Positions 1-5,447 of a stretch of 5,962 bases of DNA are shown here, piece by piece. Positions within the stretch are counted from its first letter, which is position 1. Each line of letters opens with the position of its first letter. The translations under genes and the position numbers were made by a program. The stretch is from Anaerolineae bacterium (GTDB taxonomy: Bacteria; Chloroflexota; Anaerolineae; JAFGEY01): contig JAFGJF010000073.1 of assembly GCA_016929205.1 (NCBI GenBank), positions 1 through 5,962 on the forward strand. Direction: 5' to 3'. The notes under the pieces are model-generated. The model saw only the letters and a list, made by a program, of their open reading frames with translations, searched no databases and had not been told where the DNA came from.

Positions 1-9
1 CGTCGTTTC

Positions 10-38
10 TTGCTCCCAGGCACTATGTATGGTAAAAT
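10..38 (+). promoter_or_regulatory. Candidate distal promoter of fucI
   Basis: A TTGCTC -35-like box (10-15) is followed after exactly 17 bases by TAAAAT (33-38). The -10 box is preceded by TGg, an extended -10 feature. The start of transcription would fall near base 45, leaving a leader of about 70 bases before fucI. This is pattern matching by eye; no mapped start is known. A second candidate lies just downstream. Confidence 0.4.
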
Positions 39-49
39 CACGATCGATC

Positions 50-78
50 TTGACTAATCCTTTATTCTTGTGTAAAAA
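50..78 (+). promoter_or_regulatory. Candidate proximal promoter of fucI
   Basis: TTGACT (50-55) and TAAAAA (73-78) are separated by 17 bases, close to the sigma-70 consensus spacing. The eight-base palindrome GATCGATC (42-49) sits directly upstream of the -35 box and could be a fortuitous match or part of an operator. Transcription would begin near base 85, giving a very short leader before the strong ribosome binding site at 101-106. Either this promoter or the distal one at 10-38 could serve the fucI unit. Confidence 0.4.
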
Positions 79-113
79 GCAACAAGTACTGGTATATCAA
101 AAGGAGAAATCAC

Positions 114-1916
114 ATGCCGGAATTTAAGATGAATCCTCCCACGAACAAATTTGTCGGCGCAATGCCCAAGATCGGCATTCGCCCGACCATTGATGGGCGG
201 CTGGGTGGTGTGCGCGAATCGCTCGAAGATCAGACGATGAACATGGCCAAGTCGGTGGCCAAATTGCTCACCGAGAATCTGCGCCATCCAAATGGCCTGC
301 CCGTCGAATGTGTCATTGCCGACACCATTGGCGGCGTGGCAGAATCGGCCAAGGCCGCTGATCTATTCGCCCGCGAAGGGGTTGGCGTGTCCTTGACTGT
401 GACCCCTTGCTGGTGCTATGGATCGGAGACAATGGATATGGACCCTTACACGCCCAAGGCTGTGTGGGGCTTTAATGGCACCGAACGCCCTGGTGCGGTG
501 TACCTGGCTGCGGTGCTGGCCGGGCATAACCAGAAAGGGCTGCCCGCGTTTGGCATTTACGGGCGCGATGTACAAGACTCGGACGACAGTTCGATCCCCA
601 GTGACGTAAAGGAAAAACTGTTGCAGTTCGCCAAAGCAGGCCTTGCTGCGGCCACGATGCGTGGTAAATCTTATCTCTCGATGGGCAGCGTGTCGATGGG
701 CATCGCCGGTTCGATTGTCAATCCCGATTTTTTCGAAGAGTACCTGGGTATGCGCGTCGAGTATGTCGATATGACCGAGTTTGCGCGTCGCATTGACGAA
801 GGCATTTACGACCAGGACGAGTACGAACGTGCACTGGCTTTTGTCAAGGCCAACTATCAAGAAGGCCGCGATCACAACCCACCAGAGATTCAGCACACGC
901 GCGAACAAAAAGACAGAGAGTGGGCGTTTGTGGTCAAGATGGCCATGATTGCGCGCGACCTGATGGTGGGCAATCCCCGCCTGGCCAAAGCAGGGTTTGG
1001 CGAGGAAGCGCTGGGCCACAATGCTATCGCTTCCGGTTTTCAGGGACAGCGGCAGTGGACCGACCATTTCCCCAACGGCGACTTTTTGGAAGCCGTGCTC
1101 AATTCGTCGTTTGACTGGAATGGTATCCGTGAACCGTTTGTCGTCGCCACCGAGAACGACTGCCTGAACGGGGTGTGCATGCTCTTTGGCCACTTGTTGA
1201 CCAACACAGCGCAGATTTTCGCGGACGTGCGTACCTACTGGAGCCCTGCAGCGGTGGAACGCGTCTCCGGGTATAAATTGACCGGCAACGCTGCGGGCGG
1301 TTTGATCCATCTGATTAACTCGGGGGCGGCGACGCTCGACGCAACCGGAGACCTGAAAATGGATGGCAAAGCGGCCATGAAGCCCTTCTGGGAGATTTCG
1401 TCCGAGGAGGCGGCAGCCTGCCTCGCTTCAACCAATTGGTACCCGGCATCGGTGGGCTATTTCCGGGGCGGCGGCTTTTCCTCCGGCTTTTTGACCAAGG
1501 GTGAAATGCCGGTGACGATGATGCGCCTGAACCTGATCAAGGGGCTTGGCCCGGCGCTGCAGATTGCCGAAGGGCATACCGTCGACTTGCCATTTGAGGT
1601 TCATCAGGTGCTGAACGAGCGCACCGATCCCACATGGCCGACGCATTGGTTTGTGCCGCGCACCACTGACAGCGGTCCGTTCCGTGACGTGTATTCAGTA
1701 ATGAACAACTGGGGCGCTAACCACGGCGCGGTGAGCTATGGCCACATTGGGGCGCAGCTCATCACCCTGGCCTCGATCCTGCGCATCCCGGTGTACATGC
1801 ACAATGTGCCCGAAGATCAAGTCTTTCGCCCCTCTGCCTGGACGGCCTTTGGGGCGATGGATCCGCTGGGCGCCGATTTCCGGGCTTGCGAGAACTTTGG
1901 GCCGCTGTACGGGTAG
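114..1916 (+). CDS. fucI: L-fucose isomerase
   Basis: This cytoplasmic Mn-dependent aldose-ketose isomerase converts L-fucose to L-fuculose, the first step of L-fucose catabolism; the family also acts on D-arabinose. The 600-residue product matches Escherichia coli FucI (591 residues) along its whole length. Recognisable blocks are [12 protein letters not shown] (18-29), [17 protein letters not shown] (95-111), [16 protein letters not shown] (118-133), [11 protein letters not shown] (344-354), [10 protein letters not shown] (369-378) and NWGANHG (532-538). The metal ligands known in E. coli (Glu337, Asp361, His528) correspond to Glu347, Asp371 and His537. The N-terminus is longer than in E. 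coli by a little over ten residues. The ATG at 114 is chosen because AAAAGGAG ends seven bases before it. No fuculokinase, aldolase or transporter lies in the window; the next gene is a PHP-domain protein 55 bases downstream, likely co-transcribed. Confidence 0.97.
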   Translation: MPEFKMNPPTNKFVGAMPKIGIRPTIDGRLGGVRESLEDQTMNMAKSVAKLLTENLRHPNGLPVECVIADTIGGVAESAKAADLFAREGVGVSLTVTPCWCYGSETMDMDPYTPKAVWGFNGTERPGAVYLAAVLAGHNQKGLPAFGIYGRDVQDSDDSSIPSDVKEKLLQFAKAGLAAATMRGKSYLSMGSVSMGIAGSIVNPDFFEEYLGMRVEYVDMTEFARRIDEGIYDQDEYERALAFVKANYQEGRDHNPPEIQHTREQKDREWAFVVKMAMIARDLMVGNPRLAKAGFGEEALGHNAIASGFQGQRQWTDHFPNGDFLEAVLNSSFDWNGIREPFVVATENDCLNGVCMLFGHLLTNTAQIFADVRTYWSPAAVERVSGYKLTGNAAGGLIHLINSGAATLDATGDLKMDGKAAMKPFWEISSEEAAACLASTNWYPASVGYFRGGGFSSGFLTKGEMPVTMMRLNLIKGLGPALQIAEGHTVDLPFEVHQVLNERTDPTWPTHWFVPRTTDSGPFRDVYSVMNNWGANHGAVSYGHIGAQLITLASILRIPVYMHNVPEDQVFRPSAWTAFGAMDPLGADFRACENFGPLYG

Positions 1917-1948
1917 GCACCATTCAGAAGGATGAGCAAAAAAACTCG

Positions 1949-1964
1949 CTTTCTGCCGAAAGGT
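1949..1964 (+). promoter_or_regulatory. Small hairpin covering the ribosome binding site of the PHP gene
   Basis: CTTTC (1949-1953) and GAAAG (1958-1962) are perfect complements around a four-base loop, TGCC. The right arm contains most of the likely Shine-Dalgarno sequence GAAAGG, eight bases before the ATG at 1972. If it folds in mRNA it would lower initiation of the second gene relative to fucI. The stem is only five pairs and AT-rich, so any effect may be slight. Confidence 0.3.
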
Positions 1965-1971
1965 AGATTCA

Positions 1972-3279
1972 ATGACGCACGTTCGCAAAGAACATCGTTA
2001 TTTTGACATCACGCCGAGGATCGTGCGCGCGGGACAAGAAGCGACGATCACAATCCGGCCGCTGTTCGATCACTGCCGTTTCTCCGAGACGAACGACTAC
2101 CAGGTGATTATGCTGCCCACCGAGGGCGTGGCTGGGCAGACAAGCTGGCCGCCCCCGCAGCCGCTACCGTTTGCCCTGTCGGACGGCACAATCCGGGTGA
2201 GTTCTGTTTTTGAGAGCGAACAGGAATATGCCCTACTGGTGACGACGCCCGTTGTAGAAGGGAAACGGCCGGACGTGATCGCCGAATTTCGGTTATACGC
2301 ACTGGCCGGCGACCTGTTCGAACGACGCCCGTTCAAAGGTGACATCCATATGCACAGCCACTATTCCGACGGGCGTGAGTCGCCGGCCTACGTCGCCGGG
2401 GCTTGCCGCCGCATCGGGCTCGACTTTATGGCCCTCACCGACCATCACCAGTACGCGCCGTCATTGGAGGCAATGGGGGCTTTAGCACGGGTGGACATCG
2501 ACCTGCGCATTTATCCCGGCGAAGAGGTACACCCGCCGGGAAACCCGGTGCACATTGTCAATTTTGGCGGCGCGTTCAGCCTCAATGCCCTGTTCCCGAC
2601 CGACGCCTATCGCGACGAGGTGGAGGCGATTGCCAAAAACCTGCGCGGACTGCCCGCAGAGGTGGAGTGTTATCCCTATGCTTCGTGCGTGTGGTGTTTC
2701 GACAAGATTCGCGAGGGAGGTGGGCTGGGACTGTTCTGCCACCCCTACTGGCTCTCAAGGCACCGTTACGACGTGCCGGTCTACCTGACCGACCTGATGT
2801 TCGAACGGCAGCCCTACGACGCACTCGAACTGATTGGCGGCTATCACCGTTTTGAGCTCGAATCGAACAACCTCCAGGTAGCACGCTATCACGAGGAACG
2901 GGCCAAGGGCAAGCAGATCCCGGTGGTCGGGGTCAGCGACGCGCACGGCTGCGAGCGCGGCGAGCTGTTTGGATGGTTTTATACGATCGTCTTTGCGCCG
3001 TCGGCAGAACTGCCAGACCTGATCGACAACGTCAAGGCCTTGTATTCGGTCGCCATCGAGGCGCTGCCGGGCGAGCAGGCGTGTGCCTTTGGGCCCTTTC
3101 GCCTGGTCAAATATGCCCAGTTTTTGCTGCGCGAGATTTTTCCACAGCACGATGAATTGTGCGTTGAGGAAGGTCGGCTGATGCTGGCTTTTGCCGCAGG
3201 TGATGAGGATGCGGCGGAGATGTTGAGACAATACAAAGGACGCACAGGCGCATTATATGATCGGTTTTGGGCTAGCTAG
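1972..3279 (+). CDS. PHP-domain metal-dependent hydrolase with N-terminal beta-rich domain
   Basis: The 435-residue product has the signature motifs of the PHP (polymerase and histidinol phosphatase) superfamily, whose members bind two or three metal ions and usually hydrolyse phosphoesters. Visible motifs are GDIHMHSHYSDG (123-134), with His126, His128 and Asp133; LTDHH (155-159); GEEVH (183-187); His194; CHPYW (256-260); and GVSDAHG (320-326), with Asp323 and His325. Residues 1 to about 115 are beta-rich and may form an immunoglobulin-like domain before the catalytic barrel. No signal peptide is seen, so a cytoplasmic location is inferred. The start at 1972 follows GAAAGG by about eight bases. 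It lies 55 bases after fucI in the same direction, so a link to fucose or other sugar metabolism is likely, but the substrate is unknown. It is not histidinol phosphatase or DNA polymerase III alpha by architecture. Confidence 0.88.
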   Translation: MTHVRKEHRYFDITPRIVRAGQEATITIRPLFDHCRFSETNDYQVIMLPTEGVAGQTSWPPPQPLPFALSDGTIRVSSVFESEQEYALLVTTPVVEGKRPDVIAEFRLYALAGDLFERRPFKGDIHMHSHYSDGRESPAYVAGACRRIGLDFMALTDHHQYAPSLEAMGALARVDIDLRIYPGEEVHPPGNPVHIVNFGGAFSLNALFPTDAYRDEVEAIAKNLRGLPAEVECYPYASCVWCFDKIREGGGLGLFCHPYWLSRHRYDVPVYLTDLMFERQPYDALELIGGYHRFELESNNLQVARYHEERAKGKQIPVVGVSDAHGCERGELFGWFYTIVFAPSAELPDLIDNVKALYSVAIEALPGEQACAFGPFRLVKYAQFLLREIFPQHDELCVEEGRLMLAFAAGDEDAAEMLRQYKGRTGALYDRFWAS

Positions 3280-3288
3280 TGCAAATCA

Positions 3289-3352
3289 GCGCTTATGGAA
3301 ACGCGCCCTACTAGCGATGGTGTCTCATGCTGTAGGGCGCTTTCCATAGCGC
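3289..3352. repeat. Long bulged inverted repeat (hairpin)
   Basis: The left arm at 3289-3311 and the right arm at 3332-3352 are complementary over 21 pairs, with one extra base in the left arm at each of two places (core ATGGAAA/TTTCCAT and GCCCTAC/GTAGGGC). Inside the loop AGCGATG (3313-3319) and CATGCT (3326-3331) can add six more pairs with one bulge, leaving a six-base loop. It begins ten bases after the PHP stop codon. No T-run follows, so it is not a standard intrinsic terminator. It could protect the 3' end of the fucI-PHP transcript, act as a Rho-dependent end, or be a decayed palindromic mobile repeat. Confidence 0.7.
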
Positions 3353-3518
3353 CGTCCCATCCCACGAACGACATTTCACACCAAGAACTAACTAGCGGTA
3401 GGCTGTACAGCCGAGGACGTTTCTTCCCCAATCCAATGCAACCAGGAAATTCCAGCCTGGCATACAGCATTGACCGGCCGCCGGTCAGCCGTCCACATTA
3501 CAGCCTGCTTTATTATAA
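3353..3518. other. Non-coding stretch with short perfect palindromes and repeated words
   Basis: I see no credible gene here: the open frames lack ribosome binding sites and have low-complexity, unprotein-like translations. The stretch holds GGCTGTACAGCC (3401-3412, perfect 12-base palindrome), CCAGG/CCTGG arms (3442-3446 and 3456-3460) and TGACCGGC/GCCGGTCA arms with a one-base centre (3471-3487). TACAGC recurs at 3406, 3463 and 3499, and TTTCACACC at 3374 is repeated at 3546. These could be operator sites, an unrecognised small RNA, or residue of a mobile repeat. Confidence 0.5.
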
Positions 3519-3554
3519 ACCTACACGTGCGTAGGTGTGAATCACTTTCACACC
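3519..3554. repeat. Two overlapping, mutually exclusive hairpins
   Basis: ACCTAC (3519-3524) pairs with GTAGGT (3531-3536), and GGTGTGAA (3534-3541) pairs perfectly with TTCACACC (3547-3554) around the loop TCACT. The two stems share bases 3534-3536, so both cannot form fully at once. The pair ends about 40 bases before a candidate promoter. As DNA they look like an operator; as RNA they would be a simple two-state fold. The TTCACACC word also occurs at 3375-3382, giving a further possible partner for GGTGTGAA. Confidence 0.55.
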
Positions 3555-3595
3555 GATGCGCTCCAGATGCCAATCGCAAAATCCCTATAGCAATC

Positions 3596-3615
3596 TTGAC
3601 AAAGTGTGGTATCAT
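3596..3615 (+). promoter_or_regulatory. Candidate promoter of the 153-residue hypothetical gene
   Basis: TATCAT (3610-3615) is preceded by TGg, an extended -10 arrangement. A perfect TTGACA lies at 3596-3601, but only eight bases separate it from TATCAT, too few for a normal -35/-10 pair. No good -10 lies 17 bases after that TTGACA. The promoter would therefore act through its extended -10 or use an unusual factor. Transcription would start near 3622, leaving a leader of about 115 bases. The ten-base palindrome GCCAATTGGC (3626-3635) lies just downstream and could be an operator. Confidence 0.35.
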
Positions 3616-3674
3616 GGAAGAAACGGCCAATTGGCACCACGAAAGACGCCGGACGAAACCGATGGCAGATCAAC

Positions 3675-3702
3675 GGACGCCAGGCTGCTGCCTGGAGCGT
3701 CC
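3675..3702 (+). promoter_or_regulatory. Stable leader hairpin upstream of the hypothetical gene
   Basis: GGACGC-CAGGC (3675-3685) pairs with GCCTG-ga-GCGTCC (3690-3702): eleven pairs, a two-base bulge and a TGCT tetraloop. The stem is GC-rich and sits about 22 bases before the GGAGG ribosome binding site of the gene at 3738. The bases after it (CTTTCAAAATGTTTT) have scattered Ts, so it is at best a weak attenuator. It may instead be one helix of a larger structured leader covering roughly 3620-3705. I compared it from memory with common riboswitch cores, including cyclic di-GMP type I, and found no match. Confidence 0.5.
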
Positions 3703-3737
3703 CTTTCAAAATGTTTTAAGGAAGGGAGGGTCGCACT

Positions 3738-4199
3738 ATGTTGGAAGCCAAGCCGAAAAACTTTTTTTCGCGAGACTTGCAGATCCTGGAAAACGATCGG
3801 CCTGTCGCCAGAGTCGAGTTTGCCTGGTCCTCCGAGACAGGTCAAGTGACAATCGGGGATACCCGCTATACTATCCGGCAGGATCCCCCCGGATACTGCT
3901 CGTTCATTCTGGAGGATCAAGATCATATCATTGCCCAAGCACGGGGAATGAGAACGCTTTTTCAACACGCCTGCGCGATCGAGCATGCGGGCAAGTGGTA
4001 TCAACTCGAAGACAAGTCGAGATTCCGCCGCAACATCATCGTCCGTGAAGGTGTTCAGTTCATCGGCTATGTCGAATCCAAACACATATTTGTGAAACAG
4101 ATCAGTGCCTGCCTCCCCGACCATCTTCCTCTTGTCGTAAAAGCATTCATCATTGCCTTGGTGATGCATTTGTGGGCTCACCAAGAGAGTGTGATGTAA
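3738..4199 (+). CDS. Conserved-type hypothetical protein, beta-rich with a C-terminal hydrophobic helix
   Basis: I do not recognise this 153-residue protein with certainty. The body (about 10-120) alternates short hydrophobic and charged runs typical of antiparallel beta strands (for example RVEFAW 25-30, CSFILED 54-60, NIIVREG 99-105, FIGYVES 108-114), broadly like tubby or LURP-one-related folds. A hydrophobic segment at 129-146 (HLPLVVKAFIIALVMHLW) follows a CLPDHLP turn and could be a membrane anchor or buried helix. The ATG at 3738 is supported by GGAGG (3725-3729) eight bases upstream, and a clear terminator follows the stop. A longer open frame runs antisense over the same bases (4211 to 3612), but it lacks comparable start signals. 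The gene seems to be a single unit with its own promoter and structured leader. Function unknown; the fold suggestion is an inference from memory of similar sequences. Confidence 0.75.
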   Translation: MLEAKPKNFFSRDLQILENDRPVARVEFAWSSETGQVTIGDTRYTIRQDPPGYCSFILEDQDHIIAQARGMRTLFQHACAIEHAGKWYQLEDKSRFRRNIIVREGVQFIGYVESKHIFVKQISACLPDHLPLVVKAFIIALVMHLWAHQESVM

Positions 4200-4208
4200 G
4201 GCTTGATC

Positions 4209-4240
4209 CAAAAACGAGTTCGAACTCGGGTCGTTTTTTT
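4209..4240 (+). terminator. Rho-independent terminator after the hypothetical gene
   Basis: AAAAACGA (4210-4217) and TCGTTTTT (4231-4238) form the outer stem, and the perfect palindrome CGAGTTCGAACTCG (4215-4228) can form an alternative inner stem. Seven Ts (4234-4240) close it, as expected for an intrinsic terminator. It starts ten bases after the stop codon at 4199. The next gene in the same direction begins only 29 bases later, so some read-through is likely unless that gene has a promoter I could not find. Confidence 0.8.
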
Positions 4241-4269
4241 AGCGGACAAAGCTTGGAAGGAGGAATGAG

Positions 4270-4632
4270 ATGAAACCCAGGATCGATAGTACCAGATTTG
4301 GTTCGATCGCGATCGAGGGCAAAACATTCAAACACGATGTGCAGATCGGGCTGGATGGCCAAGTGAGCAAACGCAAGAAAAAGCTCTCCAAGGCGATTTA
4401 CGGCACCTCGCATACCATCTCGCTGGACGAAGCCAAGCACATCTATCAAAAGAGCGCCGAGCAACTGATCGTCGGCAGCGGACAGCACGGCCTGGCTGAA
4501 CTATCAAAAGAGGCAGCCGCATTTTTCGAGGACAAAGGATGCCGCGTGGAACTGCTGCCAACAGGGAAAGCGATCGAAGCATGGAATAAGGCTGAGGGGG
4601 CAGTGATTGGCCTATTCCACATCACATGTTAG
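4270..4632 (+). CDS. Mth938-like (DUF498) domain protein
   Basis: The 120-residue product fits the small single-domain Mth938-like family, which includes archaeal MTH938 and the mitochondrial complex I assembly factor NDUFAF3; in bacteria the role is not established. Family features are the N-terminal strand pattern IDSTRFGSIAIEGKTFKHDV (5-24), the glycine loop LIVGSGQHGL (66-75), a Lys-rich helix, LLPTGKAIEAWN (95-106) and the characteristic end LFHITC (115-120), close to the usual LHLTC. The central segment at 34-48 (KRKKKLSKAIYGTSH) is lysine-rich, where many relatives have a Trp-Arg motif. The ATG at 4270 follows AAGGAGG (4257-4263) with a six-base gap. It lies 29 bases after a strong terminator. 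Its stop is four bases from the end of the opposing broken PAS gene. Confidence 0.88.
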   Translation: MKPRIDSTRFGSIAIEGKTFKHDVQIGLDGQVSKRKKKLSKAIYGTSHTISLDEAKHIYQKSAEQLIVGSGQHGLAELSKEAAAFFEDKGCRVELLPTGKAIEAWNKAEGAVIGLFHITC

Positions 4633-4635
4633 GGA

Positions 4636-4961
4636 TCACGAGACATCGTCCAGATCATCCTCAAGATCATATTCGGGATAAAGCGCTTTGAGGCAATCAG
4701 GGCAGATGGAGTGACTGAACTCGGCCAGAGAATGATCGCGCACATAGACTTCGACCTGGTGCCAAAACCCCTTGTCGTCTCGGATCTTTTTGCACGCAGC
4801 AAATCGCCCGCGCGCTCGGCCTCACCCAGGTCGATCAGCATCTCGCCGATCGGCTGGCCGATCATCTCGTCTTTCTCATAGCCCAGCACGCGGCAGCGGA
4901 AAACCCTGTTTGTTCGCCCATTGTAGCACAGTGCAGGATGAACGTCAATGATAGACTCGAT
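4636..4961 (-). pseudogene. Remnant of a PAS-domain sensor/regulator with CKKIRDD tail, frameshifted
   Basis: Read leftwards from 4961, one frame gives IESIIDVHPALC, then eleven extra residues, then RVLGYEKDEMIGQPIGEML, which resembles the start of a PAS signal-sensing domain. A different frame, open from 4821 to the TGA at 4636-4638, gives CKKIRDDKGFW, QVEVYVRDHS, FSHSICPDCLKALYPE. This is a well-known zinc-ribbon-like tail found after PAS or receiver domains in bacterial signalling proteins. The frames must cross between about 4822 and 4794. The PAS part is only some 40-50 residues rather than about 100, and no good start codon with a ribosome binding site precedes it. The simplest reading is a decayed gene with an internal deletion; a sequencing error explains the shift but not the shortness. 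The uninterrupted frame 4889-4629 has a meaningless C-terminal half and should not be taken as the protein. Confidence 0.75.
4920..4948 (-). promoter_or_regulatory. Strong promoter match pointing into the PAS remnant
   Basis: On the minus strand TTGACG (4948-4943) and TACAAT (4925-4920) are separated by exactly 17 bases, and TGc directly precedes the -10 box. This is the best sigma-70 match in the window. Transcription would begin near 4913 and run into the pseudogene. The same bases also read as PAS-like protein (IDVHPALCYN), so the match either arose inside coding sequence or is fortuitous. It lies about 50 bases from the start of the divergent Nudix gene. Confidence 0.4.
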
Positions 4962-4985
4962 CCTTATAAAAAGGAAAAATCAAAA

Positions 4986-5003
4986 GTGAGCGTCGATCTA
5001 TGA
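4986..5003 (+). CDS. Possible five-codon leader ORF coupled to the Nudix gene
   Basis: A GTG at 4986 opens a five-codon frame (Met-Ser-Val-Asp-Leu) whose TGA stop (5001-5003) overlaps the Nudix ATG (5000-5002) as ATGA. AAGGA (4971-4975) lies ten bases before the GTG but 24 bases before the Nudix ATG, too far to serve the latter directly. Translation of the mini-ORF followed by re-initiation would explain the missing ribosome binding site. AAGGA itself can pair with TCCTT (4961-4965). It could equally be chance. Confidence 0.3.
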   Translation: MSVDL

Positions 5004-5410
5004 AACGCGTTGTGCGCTATCAAGGTGCGGTTGTCCGGGATGGATGCATTTTGCTCGTGAAGCAACGATTCGGGAGCGAATACGAATGCTGGAACGTTCC
5101 CGGTGGCGGTCGTGAGGATGAGGAGACAGAAGAGCAGTGTGTCATTCGAGAGATCAAGGAAGAGACGAATCTTGATGTCAGGATTGAGCGCTTGCTGATA
5201 GCTGGTCCTCCCCCGCATGGTCCCTATCAGCGTTTCAAGACATACTTGTGTACGCCTATTGAAGGTGATGCCAGACCAGATGACGTCGAAAGTATGGAGG
5301 TGAGGTGGTTCGACTTACGCGATGCATCGCAGGTGAGTCTGGAGGCGCTGAACAGCGAAACAGCCTTCACGACGGTACAGAGAATACGCCAGACGTTGGG
5401 CTATGAATAG
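5000..5410 (+). CDS. Nudix hydrolase
   Basis: This 136-residue single-domain protein is a Nudix hydrolase; the family cleaves nucleoside diphosphates linked to another moiety using Mg or Mn. The Nudix box spans 36-58: Gly36, Glu42, then Arg50-Glu51-Ile52 and Glu54-Glu55, with Asn57 in place of the usual last glycine, a tolerated variation. The strand before it (VVRDGCILLVKQRF, 11-24) and WNVPGGG (31-37) are typical. The later segment GPPPHGPYQRFKTYLCTP (69-86) and VRWFDL (101-106) complete the fold. Substrate cannot be inferred. The first ATG after an in-frame stop at 4967 is used; it lacks a close ribosome binding site. By eye it is less GC-rich than the acetyltransferase gene that follows after 37 bases in the same direction, likely in the same operon. 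Confidence 0.93.
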   Translation: MKRVVRYQGAVVRDGCILLVKQRFGSEYECWNVPGGGREDEETEEQCVIREIKEETNLDVRIERLLIAGPPPHGPYQRFKTYLCTPIEGDARPDDVESMEVRWFDLRDASQVSLEALNSETAFTTVQRIRQTLGYE

Positions 5411-5447
5411 TGGCAAAGGGGAATATCGTCCTTTGGGAGGACTTGTA

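Noticed and set aside
363..1310. Long antisense open frame (315 codons) within fucI
   Set aside because: It lies wholly opposite a certain gene, has no ribosome binding site and its translation shows no recognisable domain; it mirrors fucI codon use.
3616..3710. Leader as a known riboswitch such as cyclic di-GMP type I
   Set aside because: Fragments like GAAAG and ACGAAACC recall such cores, but the GGACGCAAAGC and AGGUAGCGGGG-type consensus elements are missing.
3470..4048. Open frame of 192 codons on the + strand starting in the gap
   Set aside because: No ribosome binding site, its translation is rich in Arg, His and Cys without domain features, and it overlaps the better-supported gene in another frame.
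3612..4211. Antisense open frame of 199 codons, longer than the 153-codon gene it overlaps
   Set aside because: The + strand gene has a good ribosome binding site, a structured protein with a hydrophobic tail and a terminator right after its stop. The antisense frame has none of these and runs through the leader hairpin.
4215..4229. GAGTTCGAACTC resembles a tRNA T-arm
   Set aside because: The stem does not leave a seven-base T-loop with five flanking pairs, and no acceptor, D or anticodon arms surround it; it is part of the terminator.
4303..4316. Perfect 14-base palindrome TCGATCGCGATCGA
   Set aside because: It lies inside the Mth938-like gene and is explained by its codons for Ser-Ile-Ala-Ile-Glu; it is not the cyanobacterial HIP1 word GCGATCGC, and CGATCG is scattered elsewhere in the window without pattern.
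4629..4889. An 86-residue minus-strand protein as a real small gene
   Set aside because: Only its first 30 or so residues are PAS-like; the rest is out of frame with the conserved CKKIRDD tail, and the GTG start has no ribosome binding site.
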